64,000 nt of DNA from Bacteroidaceae bacterium (GCA_017509605.1 JAFWPH010000023.1:1-64000); one strand, 5' to 3'; shown: positions 23,910 to 32,711, numbered from the stretch's first letter. Program-made: numbers and translations. The notes: generated by a model not told the origin, from the sequence alone.

Positions 23910-24623
23910 CTATTCAGCCCTATGGAATTTCATGCCGTCCCATTTGAGTGTCAGGGGAGTGATTTTAGTCCCTTCGTAGGTTTTCACGACGATGTCCTTT
24001 CCCATCCTGGGGAGTTCGAAGATGGCTTCCGGTTTCACCTCATACCATTTATTATACTCTTCCTCCGTCATCTTGATGATTCTTTCAGGCTCTGAATAGG
24101 CTATGAAAAAACTTTTGAAGTCGCTGCTGTATCCATAATGGGATGGTCCCTTTTCTTTTTCTGTCAGGCAGACCTCGACAGGGTCTTCATCCATCTCCTC
24201 CCATTCTTGCTTGGCAGGATTGTAAAGACAGATGTCGATATAGGTGCATTCTGTGAAGGCAGGTTTGCCTTCTACTATGCAAACGCTATTCCAAGCCACC
24301 AGTTGTTTTCCGTCGCTACGGTTCCAGTAGCACATCTCCGCATAAGTGTGTTCGTCTATCTCTTCTGAATAACTGTCGAAGCGGAAATAGCCGTTCTTTG
24401 CATCAAGTGTGATGGTCTCACCTTTCTTTTGAGGTTTTCCTTTGAGATATCGTTGCCATGCTCTATATACAGTACCTATCAGTTCGCCTTCTGGTTCGCT
24501 TAACCAGCCATTGACGATTTCCTTGATGGTCAATCGTTTGCCTGTGCCTTTCCTTGATGTCTGGGCACTGATGCTGCAGCATAGCATCATCAAGAATAAT
24601 GCGAATATTGTCGTTTTTTTCAT
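23910..24623 (-). CDS. Exported protein of unknown function, paralogue of 17465-18247
   Basis: 237 residues. Signal peptide MKKTTIFALFLMMLCCSISA. The domain (about 25-237) shares MCYWNR, GKDIVV and TLKW-n-G landmarks with the lipoprotein at 17465-18247, with the same order and similar spacing. A -7 box at 24722-24715 gives a leader of about 86 bases. It is likely the first gene of the leftward group down to 22942. Confidence 0.6.
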   Translation of the reverse strand: MKKTTIFALFLMMLCCSISAQTSRKGTGKRLTIKEIVNGWLSEPEGELIGTVYRAWQRYLKGKPQKKGETITLDAKNGYFRFDSYSEEIDEHTYAEMCYWNRSDGKQLVAWNSVCIVEGKPAFTECTYIDICLYNPAKQEWEEMDEDPVEVCLTEKEKGPSHYGYSSDFKSFFIAYSEPERIIKMTEEEYNKWYEVKPEAIFELPRMGKDIVVKTYEGTKITPLTLKWDGMKFHRAE

Positions 24624-24714
24624 AGAGCAATTTGATTGGTTGTTCTTGTTCTTTGGTTTTAAATCTCTCTAATAATAACTTGTCTGCAGAGTTGAAGAAT
24701 TCAAATTCTTGTTA

Positions 24715-24722
24715 CAAAGATA
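24715..24722 (-). promoter_or_regulatory. -7 box of the exported-protein group
   Basis: TATCTTTG on the minus strand; the surrounding bases are very AT-rich. Confidence 0.5.
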
Positions 24723-24895
24723 ATTATAATATCTATTCTTTGCAAATAAAAAGATGCAAAAATACTGTTCTGTTTCCGTGGTTGACAACAGAGTTTTGTT
24801 GACAACCACTGTGATGGACGAGTTTTATGGCGATAAGCCCTCGCTGGCAAATTTCTTTGACTCCCTCGACCTTCTGGGCATGGAATGGCAAACTA

Positions 24896-24984
24896 TTGAC
24901 CATTGACCGATGACCATTGACCATTGACCATAGACCATTGACCGTAGACCATTGACCGTTGACCGTTGACCATTGACCATTGAC
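24896..24984. repeat. TGACCATTGACC low-complexity repeat
   Basis: About 89 bp of nearly uninterrupted words GACCATT/GACCGTT. The same words recur at 46750-46770, 46840-46860, 59868-59893 and 61076-61102. It lies in the 521-bp gap 24624-25144, which holds this tract, a hairpin pair and the promoter at 24715, but no gene. Confidence 0.75.
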
Positions 24985-25031
24985 TTCGTCTTCAACCCTC
25001 ATGTTGACTTTGTCTTCATTTGGCGCGACTC

Positions 25032-25126
25032 GGCAATCTAAGCAAGCTTGATTGCTCTCGCTGCTTCAAATGTCCGGCATAGTGTAAACGAGTTTACTCT
25101 CTGCCCTCGCTTATTCGGGTTGTTGG
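25032..25126. repeat. Two units of the covarying intergenic hairpin family
   Basis: Hairpin 1 at 25032-25056 (GCAATC/GATTGC and AAGC/GCTT). Hairpin 2 at 25076-25105 (GGCA...TGCC and GTAAAC-GA-GTTTAC). Both are followed by CTCGC. Relatives at 42551-42576 and 46794-46987 keep the paired positions but change the bases on both arms. Confidence 0.6.
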
Positions 25127-25144
25127 TTTCGCCTGAAATGGTCG

Positions 25145-26353
25145 TTATCTCAGTCCCTTGATGTCGGGGCGGAACTTCTGGATAATGGCCAAGTGCATGG
25201 CCTTTGAGGTTTCCTCTGCAGGTATGCCGAGGCTGTTGGCGAACTTATAGACAAACTCTATCTCGCCCTCCTCGAGTTTGCCGTCGGCGAAGGCCACGTC
25301 GATGACATAGCCCACCAGTGGCATGCGCATGGAAGAGTCGAGGTCGAGGATCGCTTGTACGGAATCGTTGAAGATCTTGCTTACGTCGCCTTTCTCCACC
25401 TGTCTGAGCTCGTGGATAGGCAGCAGGCAGAAGGATCCCAGTTGCGAGATGATGGCGTCGTCCTCATTCTTGTTGCGCTTGCCGTCGATGCCAGCCATCA
25501 GCAGTCCTGCCGATGCCACGAATGCCGAGAGATGTTGGTCGATGGGCTCGTAGATGAAGGTCTGCATGATGCTGACCAGTTCGTCCATGCCCTCGTTCAG
25601 CGCCTTTTGCGTCTTGGCTTTGGCGAAGAGAGACATGGCTTGGATGCGGATGGGATTGACGGGGTGTGAACCTTCGCTCTTTCCTTTGTCCTTGAGGAAA
25701 TACTCCAGGCGCTGTTGGTTCTCCTGAATCAAGGTCTCAATGCTGACGTTCATCTTCTCGAGGAATAGTCCGGAAGCAATCTTGAAGATGGATGTGATGC
25801 AAGCATCGATGTTCTCGCAGGCCATGTAGCCGTATCGGTCGGCTCCGAGTTCGGCTATTTGGCGGAACAGGGCAAGTCGTTTGCTCAGGAAAGCAGGGCA
25901 GGAGTCCCCGTCGGGATAGATGAACTGGAAGAGACGGAGTATCACTGTGTCCTGGTTGATGAGGTGCCCGATTTCGTGACCGATGACGAACTTCAGTTCC
26001 TCGCGGCTCATGAGGTTGAACAGACCAGAGTTGATCTCGATGATGTGTGGTCGGTTTTCGTCGGTGGATGCGAACGACATGGCGTTGACCTCCGAGTTGC
26101 CGGTGATATAGAAGTCGATGTCCTCCTTGAACTGCAGTTTCTCTTTCACTTCGTTGCAGAGTTTGTAGAAGTCGCCGAGCAGTTGGTCATCCACTTTCAG
26201 ACTGTTGCCCTCCATCACGCTGCGCATGGTCACATCCACCTCGTCGCCTTCGCGCTGGCAGAGCAGCATGTAGGTCGATGGTGCCTGCAGGCATCCCGAA
26301 ATCTGGTTCCATAATAGGGTATGAAGGGGAATGGTTGGGTCGAGTGTTCTCAT
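25145..26353 (-). CDS. M48-type metallopeptidase with C-terminal TerB-like domain
   Basis: 402 residues with no signal peptide or membrane helix. The zinc motif HEIGH is at 126-130, and the third ligand is probably Glu168 in QIAELGADRYGY, which matches the M48 pattern ExxxD. The C-terminal part (about 335-400, DVAFADGKLEEGEIEFVYKF) resembles the acidic helical TerB domain of tellurite-resistance proteins. Cytoplasmic M48 peptidases with this tail occur in Bacteroidota; the substrate is unknown. Promoter at 26405-26398, divergent from the nucleotidyltransferase gene. Confidence 0.85.
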   Translation of the reverse strand: MRTLDPTIPLHTLLWNQISGCLQAPSTYMLLCQREGDEVDVTMRSVMEGNSLKVDDQLLGDFYKLCNEVKEKLQFKEDIDFYITGNSEVNAMSFASTDENRPHIIEINSGLFNLMSREELKFVIGHEIGHLINQDTVILRLFQFIYPDGDSCPAFLSKRLALFRQIAELGADRYGYMACENIDACITSIFKIASGLFLEKMNVSIETLIQENQQRLEYFLKDKGKSEGSHPVNPIRIQAMSLFAKAKTQKALNEGMDELVSIMQTFIYEPIDQHLSAFVASAGLLMAGIDGKRNKNEDDAIISQLGSFCLLPIHELRQVEKGDVSKIFNDSVQAILDLDSSMRMPLVGYVIDVAFADGKLEEGEIEFVYKFANSLGIPAEETSKAMHLAIIQKFRPDIKGLR

Positions 26354-26397
26354 ATCGTGAAAAAAGATGATAGGTTAATGATTTTAGGTTTATTGTG

Positions 26398-26405
26398 CAA
26401 ATATA
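26398..26405 (-). promoter_or_regulatory. -7 box of the M48 peptidase gene
   Basis: TATATTTG on the minus strand, about 45 bp before the start codon. Confidence 0.5.
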
Positions 26406-26469
26406 CAATAATTAGTACATTCTAATTGTTTTATAGCGACTTTTTTCGACAGTCTTTCCGCTTTTTTTG

Positions 26470-26477
26470 TAATTTTG
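26470..26477 (+). promoter_or_regulatory. -7 box of the nucleotidyltransferase gene
   Basis: TAATTTTG ending 9 bp before the ATG at 26487, so the leader is very short. Confidence 0.5.
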
Positions 26478-26486
26478 CAGTCCGAT

Positions 26487-27563
26487 ATGCAGTACTACAG
26501 TTTCTTCAGATTGATGCAAGTGGCATTGGGAAAAGCTGAGGCGTTTCCCGAATCTCCCTCCGACGACGAATGGACACAGCTTTACCGTTCGGCGGTGGAG
26601 CAGAGTCTGGTGGGAGTGCTTTACGATGCGTTGCAACATCTGCCAGAGCAGCAGCGGCCACCGAAACCGTTGATGCGGAAATGGTTTTCCGACACCAACT
26701 CCATCGAGCGCAAGTATGTGCAGTTGGCGCAGCTCACCTTGTCCGTAGTCCGCCGTTTTGAGTCCGATGGCTACCGCGTGTGTCTGCTCAAGGGCATTGG
26801 CAATTCGCTCCACTATCCCAACCCGAAAGTGCGTCAGTGTGGTGACGTCGATGTATGGCTGGACGCCTCTCCTGCCGAATGTATCCGTTATGCCCACCGT
26901 TACCGTCCTGGCACCAAAGCACTGTACCATAATGTGGAGATGCCCGTCAACAGCCAGCTCGAGGTTGATATCCACTACCGTCCCTCCCACCTTTATACAC
27001 CTTGGGGCAACAAACGTGCCCAACGGCTTTTCCTGCAGTGGAAGGAAGAGCAGTTCTGCCATTCTGTACCTATGGTCGAGGGGGAATCGGTAGCTGTGCC
27101 CACTGTCAGGTTCAACCTCGTCTATCTCATCTGCCATTTCAACCAGCATCTCTTCAACGAAGGCATAGGATTCAGGCAGCTGATGGACTATTATTTTATT
27201 CTGGCCGACGCCACCGACGAGGACCGTCAGTCGGCCATGGCGATGGTGGAGCACATCGGACTCGGGAAACTGGCCCGCGCCTTGATGTATATCATGAAAG
27301 AGGTGTTTCTAATGGACGACCGTTTGCTGCTTGCCGAGGTTGACGAACCCACAGGACGTTTCCTGCTTCAGGAAATCCTCGCCACCGGCAATTTCGGGCA
27401 GTTTGGTGAGGACGCCGAGAAGAAACGCAACAAGGTGGAGCGCAACTGGCGACGTCTGCGCCACAACTTCCACCTCCTGTCGGTCTTTCCTGCCGATGCC
27501 ATTTGCGAGCCCTTATTCAGGGTCTATCAGTGGGTATGGCGGCAATGGATGAAGCGGTACTGA
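26487..27563 (+). CDS. Nucleotidyltransferase-fold family protein (PF14907-like)
   Basis: 358 residues from the ATG at 26487 (an in-frame TTG at 26475 lies inside the promoter). The sequence LLKGIGNSLHYPNPKVRQCG, with GDVDVWLD at 119-126, is the signature of the uncharacterised nucleotidyltransferase family seen near polysaccharide and peptide-modification genes; the two acidic residues of DVD would bind metal. A further acidic position is in LEVDIHYRP. The substrate is unknown and its neighbours do not suggest one. Monocistronic by its own promoter; the next rightward gene has its own. Confidence 0.8.
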   Translation: MQYYSFFRLMQVALGKAEAFPESPSDDEWTQLYRSAVEQSLVGVLYDALQHLPEQQRPPKPLMRKWFSDTNSIERKYVQLAQLTLSVVRRFESDGYRVCLLKGIGNSLHYPNPKVRQCGDVDVWLDASPAECIRYAHRYRPGTKALYHNVEMPVNSQLEVDIHYRPSHLYTPWGNKRAQRLFLQWKEEQFCHSVPMVEGESVAVPTVRFNLVYLICHFNQHLFNEGIGFRQLMDYYFILADATDEDRQSAMAMVEHIGLGKLARALMYIMKEVFLMDDRLLLAEVDEPTGRFLLQEILATGNFGQFGEDAEKKRNKVERNWRRLRHNFHLLSVFPADAICEPLFRVYQWVWRQWMKRY

Positions 27564-27622
27564 AATACGTCTGAAAAGATGCATTATTTCACAATCTTCT
27601 TGCTTTTCTTGCATTTTTTCCC

Positions 27623-27630
27623 TAATTTTG
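27623..27630 (+). promoter_or_regulatory. -7 box before the chimeric gene
   Basis: TAATTTTG, 30 bp before the ATG at 27661 and 93 bp before the ATG at 27724. Confidence 0.5.
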
Positions 27631-27660
27631 CAACCATATAGAACGATAATCCGATATGTT

Positions 27661-27723
27661 ATGAGCGAGTTGTTCCCATACGGCTATGACGTGAATGACA
27701 GTATCGATAATTTTTTCAAATAT
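27661..27723 (+). pseudogene. In-frame remnant of a PYGYDVN gene 5' end
   Basis: Codes MSELFPYGYDVNDSIDNFFK and a Tyr, then runs straight into the signal-peptide ATG at 27724. It is clearly related to the first 20 codons of 20888-21463 (MNDKFPYGYDVNAYI). It may be translated as a short upstream reading frame fused to the next gene, which would bury the signal peptide. Confidence 0.6.
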
Positions 27724-28506
27724 ATGAAGAAGGTGTTATTTTCTATCGTGTTGTTTGTATTTGCGATAGCAGCTGCACAAGCGGATGTGCTGGGTGAGTA
27801 TAGCTTTGAGGGAACATTGGGCGACAATATTCCCGTTGTTCTGAAGTTCGTCGTCAATGGCGACGAGATAGCCGTGGGTGAGATTTACTATCCCAAGGCT
27901 AAGAACCCGGCGCCCATCCTGGTAGTGGGTAAGCCAACGGTGAACGGTTGGTACTATCTTGAAGAGTACCAGAGCGACGGCACCATTACCGGCATTATGT
28001 CGTTTAGGATTGAAGGCGAGGATACAGCCGAAGATGCCTACATCTCAGAAGGCACGTGGACGAACCCCAAGACAGAGAAGCAGTTCCCCATGAAGAATTT
28101 TGTGACCGTGGGGAGGATAGACGATGTGACAAAGTATCTTGACTACGAGGACCCGCAGAATATCGGGCGCGAGTATGCCTATTCTCGCTGGAATCCCAAC
28201 TATGGAGCGATGTTGGGCGGCAACGTGAAGTTCCGTGGTGCAGGCAAATATAAACTGCATTTTGAAGTGAGCAATGTTCCTGGCAATATTGCCGAGGGAC
28301 GGAGTGAACCCGATCGCCCGGCAGTACTGGGCGAAACCACCCACGACTATTTCTATTATGAGAATGTCAACGAGTGCGGCTATGGCTTCAGCGCCCATTT
28401 CTTCAAGAAGTTCGTCGTGCTGAAGACCACTACAGGACGTGAGACGCTCGACTGCTTCGGCATGGGAGCCGCCTTCGATGGCGTCTATATCAAGGTGAAG
28501 CAATAG
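27724..28506 (+). CDS. Exported protein of unknown function
   Basis: 260 residues from the ATG at 27724, chosen because MKKVLFSIVLFVFAIAAAQA is a signal peptide; an in-frame ATG at 27661 would add 21 residues belonging to another gene's 5' end. The mature part opens with GEYSFEGTLGDNIPVVLKF, a beta-rich start often seen in exported Bacteroidota proteins, and continues as a mixed domain without recognised catalytic motifs. The start context makes it a promoter and leader capture: it uses the control region of a PYGYDVN gene. Confidence 0.6.
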   Translation: MKKVLFSIVLFVFAIAAAQADVLGEYSFEGTLGDNIPVVLKFVVNGDEIAVGEIYYPKAKNPAPILVVGKPTVNGWYYLEEYQSDGTITGIMSFRIEGEDTAEDAYISEGTWTNPKTEKQFPMKNFVTVGRIDDVTKYLDYEDPQNIGREYAYSRWNPNYGAMLGGNVKFRGAGKYKLHFEVSNVPGNIAEGRSEPDRPAVLGETTHDYFYYENVNECGYGFSAHFFKKFVVLKTTTGRETLDCFGMGAAFDGVYIKVKQ

Positions 28507-28516
28507 AGGTTTATGC

Positions 28517-28639
28517 TTACTTCCTCACCACCTTCTTGCCGTTCACGATGTAGAAGCCCTTGGAAGGATTGTCCACCCGCACGCCTTGGAGGTTGTACCA
28601 CGTCTCATCCACATTCCCACTACTCTCCGTTTGAATCAG
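28517..28639 (-). pseudogene. Orphan C-terminal tail of an exported protein
   Basis: On the minus strand an open frame reads ETWYNLQGVRVDNPSKGFY, then IVNGKKVVRK, and stops at 28519-28517. This tail ends many large secreted Bacteroidota proteins. No body of such a protein is upstream: homology fades near 28640 and the next gene runs the other way. It looks like the leftover 3' end of a deleted gene. Confidence 0.55.
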
Positions 28640-28730
28640 ATTGTTTATAAAAAATAAGCGAAGCGACTATTTGTGACTAAATCGATGATTAGTTAAGGAG
28701 TTTTTCTCGTTCTTTTTTGCTAACTTTGCA

Positions 28731-28738
28731 GAACAATC
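28731..28738 (+). promoter_or_regulatory. -7 box of the DUF1573 gene
   Basis: TAACTTTG, 15 bp before the ATG at 28754. Confidence 0.55.
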
Positions 28739-28753
28739 CAAAAAGAAACTATA

Positions 28754-29821
28754 ATGAGTATCCAAAAATATATTATTTCTGGCCTCCTCGCCATTGCCAC
28801 CATGCCTGTCCTGGCCCAGAAGATGGTCTTCAACTCCACCAACCTGAACGTGGGTTCAACTTTGTGGAAAAACCCCATCACCGCCACTTTCAAGTTCCAG
28901 AACAAGGATAGGACTCCCCTAATAGTGACGAATGTGGATCCTATGTGCGGGTGCATGGTCACCTCGTGGACCAGAGAACCAGTGGCACAGGGAAAAGAGG
29001 GCACCATCCAGGTGACTTATGACGCCATGCAGCTTGGACACTTCGACAAGATGATCGATGTATATACCAACGAGGGTGACAAACCCGTGACGCTCAGATT
29101 CAGGGGCATCGTCACCAATGCAGAAGTGAAACCACTTGAAGAAACCTATCCTTACCGTGTGGGCGACATCTTGCTCAGCACCAATAACATAGAATTTCCA
29201 GACGCGTCGAAGGGTGACACCGTTTTTGCTCGCATCGAGATCATGAACGACAGCAAACAGGTCTATACACCCACACTCATGCATTTGCCACCCTATATCA
29301 CTGCAACGGCGCGTCCTGCCATGCTTGCAAGAGGAAGGCGTGGCGTCATCGACCTCATGCTCGACACCCGCAAGTTGGTCAACCTCGGACTGACCCAGAC
29401 TTCCATCTATCTCGCTGAATACGCAGGCGACAAGGTGCGTCCCGACAACGAGATCGCTGTCACGGCAGTGCAGTTGCCTGAAGTGGATGTGAACTTGCCC
29501 GAGATCATCCGGCCGGCATTTACCGTTTCGACCACCGAACTCAAGTTGGGCAGTGTGGGGAAGAAGAAATCGCTGAAAGGCAAGGTGCGCATCACCAATA
29601 CTGGAAGGGGAGTGCTCAAGCTCAGTGCCATTGAGGTGTTCAATCAGGCTCTGACAGTCCAACTGCCCAAGCGCGAGATTTTGGCAGGCCAGAGCGTGGA
29701 TATGACCGTGAAGCTCGACTTGCAGCTCCTTTCCCGCTTCAAGACACAGCCTCGTGTGCTGCTCATCAGCAACGACCCCAAGCACCAGAAAGAAACCATC
29801 ACAGTCACCTTTAGTGAATAG
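28754..29821 (+). CDS. DUF1573-domain exported protein
   Basis: 355 residues. Signal peptide ending MPVLAQ (about 22). Residues 22-125 fit DUF1573: TATFKFQNKDRTPLIVTN, DPMCGC, then YDAMQLGHFDKMIDVYTN. A second immunoglobulin-like repeat lies at about 245-350 (TELKLGSVGKKKSLKGKVRI). Such ASH/immunoglobulin-like domains are common at the Bacteroidota surface or periplasm and probably bind other proteins; the exact role is unknown. It ends at a strong terminator (29928-29967). Confidence 0.85.
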   Translation: MSIQKYIISGLLAIATMPVLAQKMVFNSTNLNVGSTLWKNPITATFKFQNKDRTPLIVTNVDPMCGCMVTSWTREPVAQGKEGTIQVTYDAMQLGHFDKMIDVYTNEGDKPVTLRFRGIVTNAEVKPLEETYPYRVGDILLSTNNIEFPDASKGDTVFARIEIMNDSKQVYTPTLMHLPPYITATARPAMLARGRRGVIDLMLDTRKLVNLGLTQTSIYLAEYAGDKVRPDNEIAVTAVQLPEVDVNLPEIIRPAFTVSTTELKLGSVGKKKSLKGKVRITNTGRGVLKLSAIEVFNQALTVQLPKREILAGQSVDMTVKLDLQLLSRFKTQPRVLLISNDPKHQKETITVTFSE

Positions 29822-29927
29822 GCTTTTAGAGTCGAGAGTCAAGAGTCGAGAATCAAGAGCTGGGGAAGGGTTATTGGTTATTGGGAAGGCTTCTCCGTTG
29901 GCAGGTGGGGACACTGGCTTTAGCTAT

Positions 29928-29967
29928 GAAACAGAAAATCAGGACCAAGGCCCTGATTTTCTGTTTC
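29928..29967 (+). terminator. Terminator after the DUF1573 gene
   Basis: Perfect 16-bp inverted repeat (GAAACAGAAAATCAGG / CCTGATTTTCTGTTTC) with an 8-base loop, followed by TTTCTTT. It lies 5 bp from the end of meaB on the other strand and could stop both transcripts. Confidence 0.85.
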
Positions 29968-29972
29968 TTTCT

Positions 29973-31076
29973 TTACCCTTTCTTCAGTTGGAAATAGGTG
30001 TCGAGCAGTCGGTTGGCGGCCACGAACGATGTCATCTGACCATCGACCACCGCGGCTGCCATTGGCTTGATCATGTCGCGGATGGTGGGGTTGTGGTAGA
30101 AGTCGTTCTGGAGGTGCTCATTGATGGTCTCGAACATCCAGTAACGTGCTTGTTGGTTGCGTCGCACGTCGAAATAGCCCGATTCCTTGGTTTTGGCGAT
30201 ATGGTCGAACACCATCGTGATGACCTCATCGACGCCCAGTTCGTAGAAGCCCGAATAGCACAGTACCTCGGGAATGAGGCCACTGTCGGGCATGGGGAAG
30301 AGGTGGAGTGCGTTTCGAAGTTGTGTTGCGGCCATGTGTGCCTTGTCGATATTGTTTCCGTCGGCCTTATTGATGACGATTCCGTCGCTGATCTCCATGA
30401 TGCCGCGCTTGATGCCTTGCAGTTCGTCGCCCTGTCCGGCCAACTGGATGAGCAGGAAGAAATCGACCATCGAGTGACAGGCCGTCTCGCTCTGCCCCAC
30501 ACCTACGGTCTCCACGAAGATCTTGTCGTAGCCGGCAGCCTCGCAGAGGATGATGGTCTCACGAGTCTTTCGGGCCACGCCACCGAGCGAACCTGCAGTG
30601 GGGCTGGGTCGGATGAATGACTTGGGGTGGACAGACAGTCGCTCCATGCGCGTCTTGTCGCCCAGGATACTGCCCTTCGTCTTTTCGCTGCTCGGGTCGA
30701 TGGCCAGCACGGCCAGTTTGCCGCCGTACTTGTTCAGCACGTGGATGCCGAACGTATCGATTGAGGTGCTCTTGCCTGCTCCTGGCACACCGCTGATGCC
30801 AATCCTCACAGAGTTGCCCGAATAAGGCAGGCATTTCTCTATCACCTCCTGTGCGATGGTTTGATGTTCGGGAAGCACACTCTCAACCAGTGTCACAGCC
30901 TGCGACAGAATGGACACATCGCCTTTCAATATTCCTTCCACATACTCGCCGGCACTGAGCAACTGGCGCTTTTTCTTTCGCATACGGCTCAAGTAAGGAT
31001 TCACGATTAGCTGCTCGCTCACGCCTGCATTCACTTGTAGGCCTTTATATTCTTCACTGTTCTCAGGATGTTCCAT
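29973..31076 (-). CDS. meaB: Methylmalonyl-CoA mutase-associated GTPase MeaB
   Basis: 367 residues. Walker A GVPGAGKS at 96-103, preceded by RIGIS. LAVLAIDPSSEKTKGSILGD and KIFVETVGVGQSE are typical of the ArgK/MeaB family, and the C-terminus has the dimerisation helices. It loads and protects the cobalamin cofactor of methylmalonyl-CoA mutase, used in propionate and succinate metabolism in this group. The mutase genes are not in the window. It is last in a leftward run after a small DUF gene and lpxB. Confidence 0.93.
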   Translation of the reverse strand: MEHPENSEEYKGLQVNAGVSEQLIVNPYLSRMRKKKRQLLSAGEYVEGILKGDVSILSQAVTLVESVLPEHQTIAQEVIEKCLPYSGNSVRIGISGVPGAGKSTSIDTFGIHVLNKYGGKLAVLAIDPSSEKTKGSILGDKTRMERLSVHPKSFIRPSPTAGSLGGVARKTRETIILCEAAGYDKIFVETVGVGQSETACHSMVDFFLLIQLAGQGDELQGIKRGIMEISDGIVINKADGNNIDKAHMAATQLRNALHLFPMPDSGLIPEVLCYSGFYELGVDEVITMVFDHIAKTKESGYFDVRRNQQARYWMFETINEHLQNDFYHNPTIRDMIKPMAAAVVDGQMTSFVAANRLLDTYFQLKKG

Positions 31077-31080
31077 GTTT

Positions 31081-31192
31081 TTTTTATAGTTTTTATAGTT
31101 TCTATAGTCTCTATAGTTTTTTATAGTTTCTATAGTCTCTATAGTTTCTATAGTTTTTTATAGTTTCTATAGTTTTTATAGTTTGTATAGGG
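31081..31192. repeat. TTTTTATAGTTTCTATAG low-complexity tract
   Basis: About 110 bp of TATAGTTT/TATAGTCTC words between meaB and the DUF gene. It is related to the 18-bp tandem at 18733-18860. Confidence 0.75.
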
Positions 31193-31206
31193 GTGGGGGA
31201 TTGTTC

Positions 31207-31467
31207 TTATTCTTTTGCTCTTCCTTGACGGATGAGTTCGTCGCGCAGGTGGAAGAACGTGTGGATCTGACCTGAGAAATTGGGGTTCTGTCGGTAGTTC
31301 TTGGCGATGTGTGCCAGGCCTCCGATGGCTTTTTTCAGGTCGAGGACTTTCTCTCCTTTTCCGAGGTCGATACTGCCTTCGAAGTCGTGGCTATCGAACC
31401 ACTTGAGCAAGTCGTTGATTTCCTCTTCCGAATACTCTATCTTATAAGGGGTTGTGATGTGTGACAT
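31207..31467 (-). CDS. Small DUF6965-like protein
   Basis: 86 residues, cytoplasmic. IEYSEEEINDLLKWFDSHDF and the C-terminal helix FFHLRDELIRQGRAKE fit a small helical family I would place near DUF6965. No function is known. It sits 69 bp downstream of lpxB and 131 bp upstream of meaB. Confidence 0.55.
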   Translation of the reverse strand: MSHITTPYKIEYSEEEINDLLKWFDSHDFEGSIDLGKGEKVLDLKKAIGGLAHIAKNYRQNPNFSGQIHTFFHLRDELIRQGRAKE

Positions 31468-31536
31468 GTTTGGTTGCTGTTATCTAAGAGTTGTTTGTTA
31501 TTGTCCGATGAGACTTATGCCGCATTCCCGTTTTTT

Positions 31537-32697
31537 TTATGTTGTGGGCGTCTTCCTCAAGAACCTCAGCATGCCTTCGGCAGCTCTTGTTGAGGCGCCT
31601 TCTGTGCCGAGGATATCCATCAACCTGGCATAGTCAGCCAGCATGGGCTCACGTTGTTCGCCTCCAGGCAGGATGGCCCTCAACTGCTGGCGGATCTCAT
31701 CCGTCCTCATCCTCACGTCAACCAGTTCCTGGACCACCTCTTTTCCTGCGATGAGGTTCACCAGTGAGATGTACTTCACCTTGAGCAGATGCTGGCGTAG
31801 GAAGGATGTCAGACGGGGAAGCGGCATGTAGTAGCACACCACCTGTGGCACTCCGAAGATGGCTGTTTCCAAGGTGGCGGTGCCAGAGGTCACCAACGCC
31901 GCTGTGGCATGATGGAGCAAGGAATAGGTTTGGTCGAAGACGATGCTCACCTGCTTGTCACGAGGTATGTACTTGAGGTAATAGTCCTCACCGAGGTTTT
32001 TCATGCCCGCTATCACCAGTTGGTAGTCCGGGTTGAAAGTGCTTGCTGCGTTGATCATCATTCCGAGGTTGTCTTTCACCTCTTGTTTGCGGCTGCCAGC
32101 GAGAATGGCGATGACGGGACGCTCGGCATCCAGACCATTGGTCTGGGCGAAAGACTGGAAGTCGGTCTGTCCCTCAGGGCTTTTTCTGAACTTCGACACA
32201 GCATCGACACAAGGATTGCCCACATAGTCGATGTTGTAATCGTGTTTTTTGTAGTAATCGACCTCGAAAGGAAGGATGGAGAACATCCTGTCGATATCGC
32301 GCTTGATGGCCTTGATGCGGTATTCTTTCCATGCCCAGATTTTCGGGGAGATGTAGTAGAGCACGGGGATGTCGGTATGGCTCTTGATGTACTTGGCGAT
32401 GTTGAGGTTGAATCCAGGGTAATCGACGAGAATCAGCGCGTCGGGATGCCAAGCCTCGATGTCGGCCTTGCACTGCTGCATGTTGCGCATGATGGTGCCG
32501 AGGTGTGTGAGGACAGGAATGAAGCCCATGTAGGCCAGTTCCTTGTAGTGCTTGACAAGGGTTCCTCCCACAGCCTGCATCAAGTCGCCTCCGTAGTAAC
32601 GGAAGTCGGCTTCCGAATCGAGCGACTTCAATGCCAGCATCAGGTTTGAGGCGTGAAGGTCGCCAGATGCCTCGCCTACGATGATGTAATACCTCAT
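31537..32697 (-). CDS. lpxB: Lipid-A-disaccharide synthase
   Basis: 386 residues, normal for LpxB. The N-terminal MRYYIIVGEASGDLHAS is the family hallmark, with LVDYPGFNLNIAKYIK and the donor-site stretch VTSGTATLETAIFGVPQ. It joins UDP-2,3-diacylglucosamine and lipid X to form the lipid A disaccharide at the inner membrane. It follows surE by 14 bp, a pairing common in Bacteroidota. Confidence 0.95.
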   Translation of the reverse strand: MRYYIIVGEASGDLHASNLMLALKSLDSEADFRYYGGDLMQAVGGTLVKHYKELAYMGFIPVLTHLGTIMRNMQQCKADIEAWHPDALILVDYPGFNLNIAKYIKSHTDIPVLYYISPKIWAWKEYRIKAIKRDIDRMFSILPFEVDYYKKHDYNIDYVGNPCVDAVSKFRKSPEGQTDFQSFAQTNGLDAERPVIAILAGSRKQEVKDNLGMMINAASTFNPDYQLVIAGMKNLGEDYYLKYIPRDKQVSIVFDQTYSLLHHATAALVTSGTATLETAIFGVPQVVCYYMPLPRLTSFLRQHLLKVKYISLVNLIAGKEVVQELVDVRMRTDEIRQQLRAILPGGEQREPMLADYARLMDILGTEGASTRAAEGMLRFLRKTPTT

Positions 32698-32711
32698 AGC
32701 GCCGTTGTTTT

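Noticed and set aside
24733-25002. 89-residue open frame
   Set aside because: Its N-terminal third is the translated GACCATT repeat (NGQWSTV repeated).
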